Origin: Oscheius dolichura
Lineage: Eukaryota > Nematoda > Chromadorea > Rhabditida > Rhabditidae
DNA length: 64,000 bases
Direction of reading: 5' to 3'
Assembly (NCBI GenBank): GCA_932521035.1
Contig: OW051492.1
Location: 5,952,001 to 6,016,000, forward strand
Made by a program: the position numbers and the translations under genes. Under the pieces are notes generated by a model that worked only from the letters and a program-made list of their open reading frames with translations, had not been told where the DNA came from and did no database searches. Numbering within the stretch: position 1 is the first letter of the stretch; every line of letters starts with the position of its first letter. Of the stretch, positions 42,971 to 55,619 are shown piece after piece.

Positions 42971-45900
42971 TCAGACTTGGCGGGAGTAGGTGTCACACTC
43001 TTTTTTGAAGCGGTTACAGCACATCGACGGAACATGTTTCACCTGGCTCAAGAGGCGACACGCCTGGAAAAGGGGGGTTGGGGTCGGCCGGGGGCGGACA
43101 GCTCACCTTTGTCATGGACTCTGGTACAGTACGCTTATGTTTCGTGGACCATTCCTGGACCTTGGAGAGGTAGTCCTCGAAATAGCCGTCGCAGATCCGC
43201 AGATCCTGGGCATTTGAACAAACTGTAAACCGTTTTGAATAGAGGGGATGACAGACCTTTAGGGACAACGGCCAGGCTGTCTGGGCTGGAAGTCGTCGGC
43301 TGGCTGGGGGCGCTCGTGGCTAGAAAGCCTCTTTATTCGTATTATGGTGTCCCTACCGTTGACAGAAGGGGGGTCGGAGTGCAGTTGGGGAATGCTGACA
43401 GGAGGGGAAAATGTCGTGGAGGTCACTTCAAGTTCTGTTATATTCGAAGGAAAGACAACGGACCTTTTGGATCGACGGCCCCGTCGACGTTGACAATGGG
43501 CGGCCGACTGGCTTCCAGGTCGGTCAAGACGGAGTTCCCTCCTTGGTCCTGGCTCTCTCCAACATTCTGAAATGGTTTTATTGTCGTCAGATGGATAGAA
43601 TACCGTTTCGTTGACCGCAGCCTCTCCCGATCCTTCGACGTGTTCCTCTCCACTTCCCTCCGTATCTAAATAAAGCATCGTCTGTAAACGGACGAGCCTA
43701 CCTTCTTTGAAGTCGACGATCGACTCGGCCGGCTCCCCTTCGGCTTTCTTGGCGTTGTCTGTAATACACAGCTGTTAATATCCGGTAATTGTCTTGCCTT
43801 GAATTTTCTTGATGAGCTGTTCCAGGGGATTGCCCCCGTCTGCCATGGCTGTTCCGTTGGCCAATTGTATGTTCTTCTCCGTGTCCTCCTCTTCTCGTTT
43901 CCCTTGTAACTCTCCGTTTTGGTCTTAATTTACCGTATTTATATTATAAAGTCTTCTTTACCTTGTTGATTTGGTGTGGCTTCCCGGAAGTCGACGACAT
44001 TCTCGTTGGATTCTGAAATTGAGCATTGGCCGCCCGTCTTCCTCTTCAACGCTACCTCCAGGAACTTTTGAATTATCAGCGGGGTGGGCGTCGACAATCT
44101 GTCCATCGGGACCGGGGGTGCCCATGACATCTACGAGGGATTCCCCGGGGGCAGGAGCCTTGACATCCACCAGAGCATCAGATACACCTGAACATCTCCT
44201 TTATCCACAGAGCCATACAGTCTGACCTGGTCCCTGCTGGCCATCCTCGTTGTCTTCTGTCTTCGGATCTTCACCCTGAGCATCGACAACCGATTCCGAG
44301 GGGATTTCCGGGTTGCCGTCCACAATGGCATCGCCTAAAGATTCCTTTGCTGAAGGGGGAGACTGCCTACCGGGAGCAGCGGTGTTCGCGACGCTGTCTC
44401 CTGGCACCACTGACTGCTCGTCATCTCCGCTCTCCAGATTCATCACGTTGTCTAGAACAGGGTTAGAATAGATATTGACTTGACCAACCTGAGTTGTTCT
44501 CCTCTGGGTGGACGTCGACGACGGCTCCCTTGGGTGGCTTGGGGGCTGAAACCGTCCCTCGTCTCCCCTGTATATAGCCCGTACCTTTGGTTGGTTTGTC
44601 CGGTTTCGATTCCTCTGGTTTCTCTTTTTGGCACTTGTTAATTTCACAGACAGTGACGGCCGTCGGCGGCACCTGAGAGGATTACGTTTGTAATGGATGG
44701 ATCGGGTCCGGGAGATCAATCCCGTCCTCCTCCTCCTCTGATACCTGATGTTTCTTGATCTGGGGACCCGGAGTAAAAGGTCCCGAGTTGACGCCAACTT
44801 GGAGGGTCACACAGCCGTCCTCCGAATTCTTTTTCTCTTCGATAAACTTCTCATTCACAGAAAACTCATAGTGTGCCTTTCCGTTTTTGACGGAACTACT
44901 CTGAACACGGCCAGGGTTACTGTAGCCGGAGGAGGACAGCCTACGATGAGTTTGACTTGGTGGGCATTGCTGGCGTCCTTCTGGGGAACGGCGTAATCCG
45001 TGCTCGTGTATCCCCCGACATTTTTGACCTTCCCGCTATCGGCAAAGGCCACCGCCATCGACATTTCCTGGAATTTCCCTCATTGAGCCGGCTGGGTTTG
45101 TAAGAGGCTTAGCGGGTTTCGAAAACGGCGGGGATCAGCGGAGGGGCACGGCCGATCCCCCTGGCAGATGAGCTTTCTCTTAGCCGAGGAGGTCGCGAGG
45201 TGTAAACCGGCCAATCCGAAGGTCGAGAAGCAAAAAGTAACCCCAAGGACACGGAATTATGTGAGACGCGTCTCGAGAAAACTGGCTGGGGTGCCATCGG
45301 GGCTAAGTGGGGATGCCCCTCACCTGCATGGAGTCGCCGGCTCCGATCGACGACCACCATTTGCCCTTCTTGGCCGGGTGCTCGAACGAGAAGACGTAGT
45401 GACCCTTCTCCCGGTGCCAGCTGACCAGCTGCTGGTTGTGTTTGTACTCGCACAGCGGCGGTTCCTCCCTCTTGACCAGGCCTGTAAAGTTCAGATCAAA
45501 GTAAGGAGCGGGACAAGTGCTCTTCGTCGAAACTGTTTCCGCCAAAAGAAAACACTCGAGAGAAAACACAGCTGGCTGGAACTTTCGTCCGCCTTTTCCC
45601 ACGAGTTTTCCTGTTCTCCGGCGGGAGGAGAAAGTTCGTCGTTGGATGCCATCCATTTCTAGCCGGGACGAGGCCGTCCCCCTGCCGGTCAGGCCACTCC
45701 GGAGGCGACAAGAGCCAGCCCTCCGTGGATAAACACAGCTGATCCTGGACAGGCCACTTACCGGTAGAGGAGTCCCTCTGGACACAGCTCTCGGCCAGGT
45801 CGCAGACCCTCCTGCTCTCCAGTCGGCCGGGCACCCGGATCGGCGAGCCCATGACTATCTCGGACGGTACCACGGGGAAGAAGAGTGTCTGGAAGAGATT

Positions 45901-46768
45901 GTTGAGTCCCGGAGGGAAGTGGCGGTGTTGTCTTAACCCCCGTCGGCATGCCTATCGCGGCTCTTTTTGCCATCCGAATCGTAATCGTATCGGATCCGTG
46001 GCAGTGTTTCAGCCGACCAAGTTCTTTTCGACTAGAACTGGAAGTCCTGCGAACATTACTATTAGTAACCGGACGGCGATTTACGAGATACGCGTGTGAA
46101 ACATGGACCTTGCTACTGGTTTTTGCCAAAGACAATAGCCCCGGCCGGGCGACCTATCCCGCGGGAGAATGATTAGGGGGACGCGGAGAGACGGGGGCCC
46201 CGGGTTACGGGGAATGTCTCAACTGACCACACAGCGGCCGAGATCCGCGTCCGTCTTGTCCTGAGGTGTCAGCGGACGAGCGAATTCGGCTGTCAGCTTG
46301 TCCTCCTGAAACATTTCTGGTCCCTGTGCCCCGGGGGATCCAACCGTGAGGTCGAAGGAGAGCGACTGCACGTCGGTGAGGTTGTCAGCCAGGATTCCGT
46401 CTTCCGAGACGTGGCCGTCGGTCAGCCCCAGCTGTCCGCTCCGGACAAACACACCAATGGCGTCAGTCTATGTGCAAAATGAGCAAAACGGGGATATTTC
46501 GGGCTTACGGGCTTGTCCTCTCCCAGGAGAACACCTGTCCAGAAGTTGGTGAAGGGGGATTTGGCCGAGAGTTTGAAGACGACGTCGGAGGAGAGATCAT
46601 CGTAGTACCAGGAGAGGGAGTAGTCGCCTTTCTGGATGGGAAATGAGACTACAGTAACCAGAAACAGACCTCGTATGAGCAGGGAGACTCCTTCTCTCCC
46701 CCAGGGGGAAGAATTGTTTTGGAAAGGAATAGCGGAATGAGGAAGAGGAACGGCACCAGCATAGGCAT
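42971..46768 (-). CDS. Secreted double-DOMON protein with acidic repeat region and Cys-rich tail
   Basis: DOMON domains bind heme or sugars and are often extracellular; the role here is unknown. Seen: a signal peptide (MPMLVPFLFLIPLFLSK). DOMON 1 follows (GDYSLSWYYDDLSSDVVFKL, FWTGVLLGEDKP, then LTAEFARPLTPQDKTDADL). After a cysteine-containing linker comes DOMON 2 (QQLVSWHREKGHYVFSFEHP, WWSSIGAGDSM, VAFADSGKVKNVGGYTSTDY). Next is a long low-complexity region of small exons rich in D, E, P and G, with a recurring ES-x-VD-like motif. The C-terminal domain is cysteine-rich (ICDGYFEDYLSKVQEW, then HVPSMCCNRFKKECDTY). No transmembrane helix is visible after the signal peptide. Nematodes have DOMON proteins of this style. 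Some splice sites in the repeat region are uncertain. Confidence 0.72.
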
Positions 46769-47365
46769 GACGGCGAAAAGTGTCCACTGAAAGTCTCCGC
46801 CTCCCCAGGCGCACTGGTTCCGACACGATCGCAGAGAGCAACATGGGCCAGGCTTGTTATGCCTAACAACTAGAACTAAGCAACAGATAAGATCCAGAAA
46901 CCAAAGAAAACGAAATCGACGGGATATCGAACTGTGAAATGGCATCGCCTCTGTTCTTTTGGAAAGTTCGAATTTTCGCGGGTAAAACAGGAAATTGAAA
47001 GGGAAAGGAAACAGACTTTTTTCTTTTTTTTTCTGGCCTAAACGTTACCACTTTTCTTGTTCACTCACAACTGTTTCATTGCTTTGAGTTCTTTTTGTTC
47101 GTTTTATAGTTCTCGCCTTTTGTACATGCTAGTTTATTCACATATTGTTAATTACTGCAAATATCACTTTCACATTTTGCAATACGTTTTATCAATAAAT
47201 TTCTCTAGCTGTTTTCGTTTCTATTTGGGTGCAGATCATTTGAGGGGGTGAAAGCATCCTTATTCTGACGTTGGACGGGATCTCTTTCTCCAAGAAACTC
47301 GTGTTTTTCACCGAAAAAGTGCTCATAACCATTGTGAGCGTAAATTATCGAAATAAGCAGAAGCC
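46769..47365. other. Spacer between the DOMON and chemoreceptor genes
   Basis: 597 bp between the DOMON start and the receptor stop. Composition falls to AT-rich from about 46,860 and stays so into the 3' half of the receptor gene. No exon is seen. Confidence 0.4.
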
Positions 47366-48757
47366 TCAGCATCTTGTCGAACCACTAGTTCCGTCCCTGC
47401 CAATGAGAAGACGGAAGTTGTTTCTGAAACAGTCTATGCACAGGCTTGCAACTTCACTACGTTTCTCCGGGAAGACGTTCTTTTTTCTGCAGGGAATTAA
47501 ATATAAAAGCACTCGGCGAAATTCACGAGCCCACTTCTTGTCTGCGTTTATCATTGTGAGCCCCACTAGAGCTGTCGCCGAAGCGATTTCTATCTCAAAA
47601 AGATGGTACAATATCAATGTTGCTTCATTGAACTTGTATGGTACAGAAACCTGTAAGAAGAGTCGACAGGAGCATGCTACTACAAACCATAGTAACTAGG
47701 ATTACCAGGACAAGTGCTAAAGCCACGCCAAAACAGAAAGCCCGGAGCGTTGCCAGTAATATTGTTCCCACTCGAACATTTTCAGAGAGTTGAAAACTGT
47801 AAACGGTAGAGTCTTACGGTAATTGTCAGACTAGCCGAATTGTCAATGATTGTGACTGCGCCTCGTACTCCTTCTGTGACCAATCCACAAGACGTTGAAA
47901 AGCAATAAAGTTCAGACAGATCCAAACTAATCCAAAAATTAAAAAGGCCACCAATGGGATGCCTACTGAATACGGTTTTTGGAGAGTTGCCGGATCCCTA
48001 CCGTAAATGATCAGATAGGCATTGAAGCAACAGCAAAAATTACAGAAGAAAAGAAAGGACAAAAGGAGAAAAAAGTGGCTGAAAAGTATTTTTAATGGGA
48101 GGATGGCAGGGAGTTACCGTTCTTTCTCGTATGTCTTCATTCTGACCGTGGCAACGACCCGTTCTAGGGTGAGTACCGGTATAAGGAGGAGGATGGCTGA
48201 GGCAGCCGCAGAACGGATCCCGTCGAGGACGACGGTTGCTGGCTGGGCCATTGTGACCTCTGCGGGAAGGATTCGACTAAAAGGAACGGGACAAACCGAA
48301 GGATATCGTCGTCTCGATGAAATAATTTAAAAGGATGGCGAGACGCGTGGCGGTGACGACGAAGTAGCCTAGGAATATGGATCCCATGATGAAATGGACT
48401 GAAATATAAGGCTAAAAGAGAGTGAAGCGGGATACCGTGGACATGGAACTGGGGGGCGCGGATGAACATCACGTAACCTGAAAGGAGGGTGGTCGGCTTA
48501 TAGTTCTTTTCCAAAAAATAGGGATACAGTAATCAGGGTTTTCTTGAAAATCGGGCAAATTTTGCGATTTTGTTCTCCGATCCCAAATGGTCTCGAACGG
48601 AGGCAAATTACTGTATCCCTATTTTTTGGAAAAGAACTATACCACAAGCAAAGACGACGACGAGACCGGGGCAGATGAGGAGGATCTCGAAGATAAGCAG
48701 AAGCAGATGGAAGAGCTTCATCTCCGGGGAGATCTCGACGTCGTAGAGGGTGATCAT
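47366..48757 (-). CDS. Nematode Sre/Srab-type seven-helix chemoreceptor
   Basis: Seen: successive hydrophobic helices beginning MKLFHLLLLIFEILLICPGL. The landmark after helix 3, LTLERVVATVRMKTYEKE, follows the ER-x-AT...YE pattern of nematode Sra/Srab/Sre receptors. After helix 5 and a charged loop comes HFQLSENVRVGTILL, matching the YQ-x-SEN motif of these families. After the last helix is NADKKWAREFRRVLLYL, and the tail has VASLCIDCFRNNFRLL. Two introns needed care: a 60-nt intron gives EAHFQLSEN, and a 37-nt one gives VTM/VSVPYKFNEA. The first intron (48,478-48,642) is 165 nt and consists almost wholly of a foldback element. A cgccag acceptor abuts the start. The family assignment is the best taxonomic pointer in the window; the subfamily is uncertain. 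Confidence 0.78.
48499..48641. mobile_element. MITE-like foldback element with 35-bp perfect inverted repeats
   Basis: The arms at 48,499-48,533 and 48,607-48,641 are exact reverse complements over 35 nt (outer end tatagttcttttcc), separated by 73 nt. Both ends show TA, so a TA target duplication as in Tc1/mariner relatives is possible (element about 48,501-48,639). There is no coding capacity. It lies inside the first intron of the chemoreceptor gene and supplies the T of that intron's GT donor. Confidence 0.75.
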
Positions 48758-49456
48758 CTGGCGAGGAGGGGGCCGACTTCTTCCCTTCAAATGGGTGGTC
48801 TGGCCTACGCAATTGGCCGAGGAGATCAGAGAATTGAGAGGTCTAGATTATAGTCTGGGGAGATCGAGCACAAGAACGGGGACAAGGGAGGAAGGTGTCT
48901 GGTGAATGCAATAAAGAAGCATTGAGACAGCAGGGCTGCAGGGACCGGCTGAATTAGCCATTGATTGAGAGGAGGACTCTACAGGAAATTGACAATCACG
49001 AGGACTCTCGGATATCACCACACGAATGCACCTGGCCTTCCTATTTCGGAGCTGCCCGTTTACATATTTCAGCGGGATGCCCTCTGGACGAAAACAGACG
49101 GCGGCCAGGAGGCGAGCAGACAGAACTCGGGGAAACGGACGGGACAAAAGACTGTGCTCCGGTTCGAAAACATCCCTTCTAGATTATAACCCCTTCATTT
49201 CATCTCAAGCGAGAGATCGCAGTCCATCGCCGAGCAGGGTTCATTGCGGCTGAGATAATTGGAGGAAGACGCCTTCCGAGAAGAACTACGACAGGAGAGC
49301 ACGGTGCTCTATTGAGAGGATGAGCCGAGGCTATTTCCTGTGGTTGACGAGGCGAGGGGAGAAACGACAAGAGCCACTCAAAATGACTTTATTCTCTGTC
49401 GACAAATAAAACGATTCTAGAGATTTTTCATTGTATTAGTCATCGACGAGGCTAGG
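48758..49456. other. Region upstream of the chemoreceptor gene
   Basis: 699 bp, GC-rich, between the receptor start and the stop of the lysine-rich gene. Open frames exist on both strands but lack splice or domain support. Confidence 0.4.
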
Positions 49457-50263
49457 TCACTCCTTGCTCTGATGGGGCTTCGCGTTGTGGGGCTTCACGC
49501 TCTCTTTGCTCTTCCTCGTCGTCAGCTTTCCCAACTGGCTCATCAAGCCGGGGGCGGTTTTCGAGTTCTTTCTCGGCGTACGCTGCTTCTCCGCGGATTT
49601 CGTCTTTTGGGGAAACTTCTTGGGCTTCTTCCTGGCGTCGCTGCTCTTCGTCGTCTTCTTCTTTCCATCGTGCGACTTCTTCGACTTGACCTTGGTCGGC
49701 GCGGAGATTTTCTTCCCATCGGTCGAGTTGGCCTCCTTCATCCTCCTGTCCTCCTCCACCGACCTCAGGCCATCCTTCTTGCCTTTCTCCTCGCCCAACT
49801 TCCCCACCATCGACTTTGCCGGCTCCTTGGCTTTCTTCTCGTCCTTCGGCTTCTCGTCCTTCGGCTTCTCGTCCCTCGGCATCTCGTCCTTCGGCTTCTC
49901 CTTCCTCGCCGACTTCTCCGTCGGCTTCTTCGCCGATTTCAGCGAGACGTCGATGTCGTCTCCCCTCACCTCGTTCTCGAGGTCATACGCCTCTTTGCCG
50001 GCCAGGAACTCGTCCTAAATTTCTCATTAATAATAGTCTCAACCACAACAAAGGAGACTGACCATGTCGTCCAGCAGGGCCTGGTTGTGGCCCTTGGGGG
50101 CGCGAGGCAGCCTTGTCGAACGCTCCTGGACGGCCTCCTTGGGGGTCGACGGCGTCGAGGTCACGACGAGCTGCGTCTTCTGGCTGGCCTCCCCCTTCTC
50201 GTCTGGGACAGCCGTTGCGGTGCTGGCGGCTGGCTTGACCGTCGCTTCAATCGACGTCTTCAT
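49457..50263 (-). CDS. Lysine-rich low-complexity protein
   Basis: Not recognised. Seen: the N-terminus is Ser/Thr/Pro/Ala-rich (STATAVPDEKGEASQKTQ), then a short ordered-looking motif spans the only clear intron (APKGHNQALLDDM/DEFLAG). The remaining 170 residues are dominated by Lys, Glu, Asp, Ser and Pro. They include four tandem five-residue units of the type KPKDE (about 49,839-49,898) and repeated basic patches (KKSHDGKKKTTKSSDARKK). Such composition is typical of nuclear, histone-H1-like or cytoskeleton-binding disordered proteins; no function can be assigned. Confidence 0.62.
49839..49898 (-). repeat. Four tandem 15-bp coding repeats
   Basis: Four contiguous 15-nt units (plus-strand tcgtccttcggcttc, one with two changes) encode K-P-K-D-E-type pentapeptides in the lysine-rich protein. 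Confidence 0.85.
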
Positions 50264-51049
50264 CTCTACTACAGTGGCAGCAATGAATGGGCTCTGCCAT
50301 TTTTCCTGTACTTGTAGTTTACTTGTCGAATCCTGTTGAGCTTTTCGGGGTGAATTAGCAAACCGTACCCTAGTTTAGCTGTTCACTATTTTTATCACTA
50401 GTACAAGCCGTAACGGGCGCCTTCGGCGCCCTCGGCTTGACCGTGATTGGCTCTCCTTCCCCCAGGGCCAACTCCCCTTCCCTAGCGCCGGCTCCCCTTT
50501 CCCAGCGCTGTCTCTTCCTCCTCCAGCACTGTATTCCCCTTCCGAGCTGCCCTCCTGCGCAGCGAGACGATGTTGCACCGGTCTCTAGTCATTTTCTTGT
50601 CGTATCAAAATTGGACGGTCGAACAACAGTTGACCGTCGGATAAGGTTAGGAGGTCGAAACGTCCTGCTTCTCTCTCATTTGACCTGTCCATTTACACAG
50701 ACGACAGGTCATACGGGCAGACAGGCACACAGACATCTGCCCATTATTAGGGTAGTAGGATAAATAATGTTTTATTAGTTGCTGTCTCTTGTAATGTGTG
50801 TGTAAAAAAGGTAATAAAAGAATCAAAATACAAAGCTAAAAATTGTGACATCAGAAAAATAAGAATGTATCTTCAGAATAGCAACGAATACAATTCTTCA
50901 CCAAAACGTTTCGGCTCAAATTGGAGACAGAGTTTGTTGGCCCAGTTTAGAAGGAGACTGGGAGCGGGGACCGGAGACGGGGTATTTGCATTCTTCCACG
51001 TAACAATACGATAAGGGACATTTATCGACCCCTCAATCCAGCCATCAAT
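50264..51049. other. GC-to-AT border region with a strong hairpin
   Basis: 786 bp without a supported gene. GC-rich imperfect repeats of the type ggctccccttcccc lie at 50,450-50,545 and a stem-loop at 50,404-50,439. Composition changes to AT-rich at about 50,760. Confidence 0.45.
50404..50439. other. Two-step stem-loop
   Basis: An outer 7-bp stem (caagccg with cggcttg) encloses an inner 7-bp stem (gggcgcc with ggcgccc) and a 3-nt loop, with a 4-nt against 1-nt internal loop. It is very stable for its size; its function is unknown. Confidence 0.6.
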
Positions 51050-51450
51050 TCATCTTACCACAGCCCCTTTAGACAGTCCCTTTTGTTGTCTTCTCTTCGT
51101 CATGCCCGCACCGTCTATTGATTTTGCCATGGGAAAATTATAATCCTTCCAGTTGTTCAATTGCGGAATGAAACCCTTGGTGATATGGTTATCGACAGCC
51201 CTTTCCATCATGGCTTTTACCACAAAGTCCAGCCTTGGGATAGAGTCTCAAGTGGGAAGGCAAATAATATTTGACATAGAGTCCAAGTAAGTCAACCAGG
51301 TAATAGACACGATAAAATATAGAATGACATGCTTCTATGAGCCCCTTGAAAAAGAAATGATATACAAGATAAGTATCCACGTAAGTCATTGGCTTCTTTT
51401 ACTGTGTAGATCCTACTGTAAGATGCGTTCCTTTCCTTGTCACATAACAT
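51050..51450 (-). CDS. Small orphan protein, possibly mitochondrial or nuclear
   Basis: Not recognised. Three exons can be joined in phase with introns of about 37 and 50 nt to give about 105 residues. Segments are SYSRIYTVKEANDLRAHR, MSFYILSCLLPDSIP, RLDFVVKAMMERAVDNHITK, GFIPQLNNWKDYNFPMAKS and a basic end (MTKRRQQKGLSKGAVVR). The long open final exon and consistent phases support it. No membrane helix or signal peptide is evident. A cctag acceptor lies just before the start. The plus strand of the same region has a short frame resembling part of a p24 GOLD domain, but I consider the minus-strand gene better supported. Confidence 0.5.
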
Positions 51451-51516
51451 GCTAGGGGCAGTAATAATTATCCAATTCAGCCCTACCCAGCACTGAAATC
51501 ACGTTTTCCCTTACAA

Positions 51517-52036
51517 ATGAGGCTAACATCGCCTTCGGCTGAGTTTTCAGAATGGGCAAATGGAGACGGGGAAGCTAAAATGCTTCATAATACTACAGAA
51601 GATGGTATGATAATAAGGAAACTTTCAAAGAGTTCTGTTCAGGTGACTATGAAATTTGCTTTTTTGCTCCTAGGCCCATTCGAGTTTCTTTCAGTTCATT
51701 TTTTCATCACCCAGAAAAGGTGGAAAAGTCCTTCCAAGAGTATTTAGAAAAACACCAAATGAATTCTAATATTAAGGTTACCTCGTCCACATAACAGAAA
51801 TATGTAACTTTTAGGATCTATTGCAAAAGATGTTCCAATATTTGTATGCTATACTCTATGCTGTTAAATTCTACAATCAGATATCTCTACGAGATGAAGC
51901 TATGCAACAAATGAGCGCCGACTATATTCAAACATATAGCTTAGTATTTTGTGGTTTTACGGTTTTGCTTGCTATTGTTCAAATATATATCATTAGGAGG
52001 ATGTTCAGGATTGACACCAAACGAATAAGAATTTAA
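51517..52036 (+). CDS. p24/TMED family cargo receptor, N-terminus missing
   Basis: p24 proteins are COPI/COPII vesicle cargo receptors in the early secretory pathway. Seen: LTSPSAEFSEWANGDGEAKM and TEDGDYEICFFAPR form the second half of a GOLD domain. The coiled-coil region is EKSFQEYLEKHQMNSNIKDL, and the last helix is YSLVFCGFTVLLAIVQIYII, followed by a short cytosolic tail (RRMFRIDTKRIRI). No signal peptide and no first half of the GOLD domain (with its usual Cys) could be placed upstream. The tail lacks the usual paired aromatic and KK signals, although it starts RRMF. So the 5' exons lie in a part I could not resolve, or the gene is truncated. About 150 residues are visible against about 200 expected. 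Confidence 0.68.
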
Positions 52037-52207
52037 TACAAAAACTTACAGGTGTAAATAAATAAATAGATCTTTTGTATCACAGAAACCTCTACCTAAA
52101 CCCAAATTTGCATTCAACAGCTATAAAGAATAACAACAACCGTAAGCCAGATAATAAATAATAAAATAATAGGACTAGAAGAGAAGGAAATATAAGGACA
52201 AACTGTT

Positions 52208-55271
<3,064 letters not shown>

Positions 55272-55619
55272 TCTCCTCTTCTAGTTATTATTATTATCAA
55301 ACTATTTTCTCATAAATGCATCTGAAACAAAGATTGTATGTAGATCTTTCTAGAAAAAAAAAGCGAGATAATACACAAAGTTGGAGCATATATATTTGCT
55401 TGCAAATGTACATTTGGAGGCTTGAATGATTTGGAAGTCGCGTTGACAGCCACCATACGCAGCAGTACGCCTGCGTCCTCCCATAACAGACGTAGAATAT
55501 AGAACATATATATACCTTCTGTTACCAACTTCTGAAGAATTTCGAAAAGCAGTGTGTATCTTGATCTCGTTGACTGCGTTTTCATCTTTATTTCGAACCC
55601 AATATTATTCCAGAAAAAG
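55272..55619. promoter_or_regulatory. Divergent promoter region between ZnT5 and Erlectin genes
   Basis: 348 bp between two genes transcribed outward. A ttattccag acceptor lies at about 55,607-55,615, directly before the Erlectin start. No core element is recognised. Confidence 0.4.

Noticed and set aside
51232-51290. Plus-strand frame resembling an upstream p24 GOLD segment
   Set aside because: It overlaps a better supported minus-strand coding exon and has no signal peptide exon before it. Kept only as an open question in the findings.
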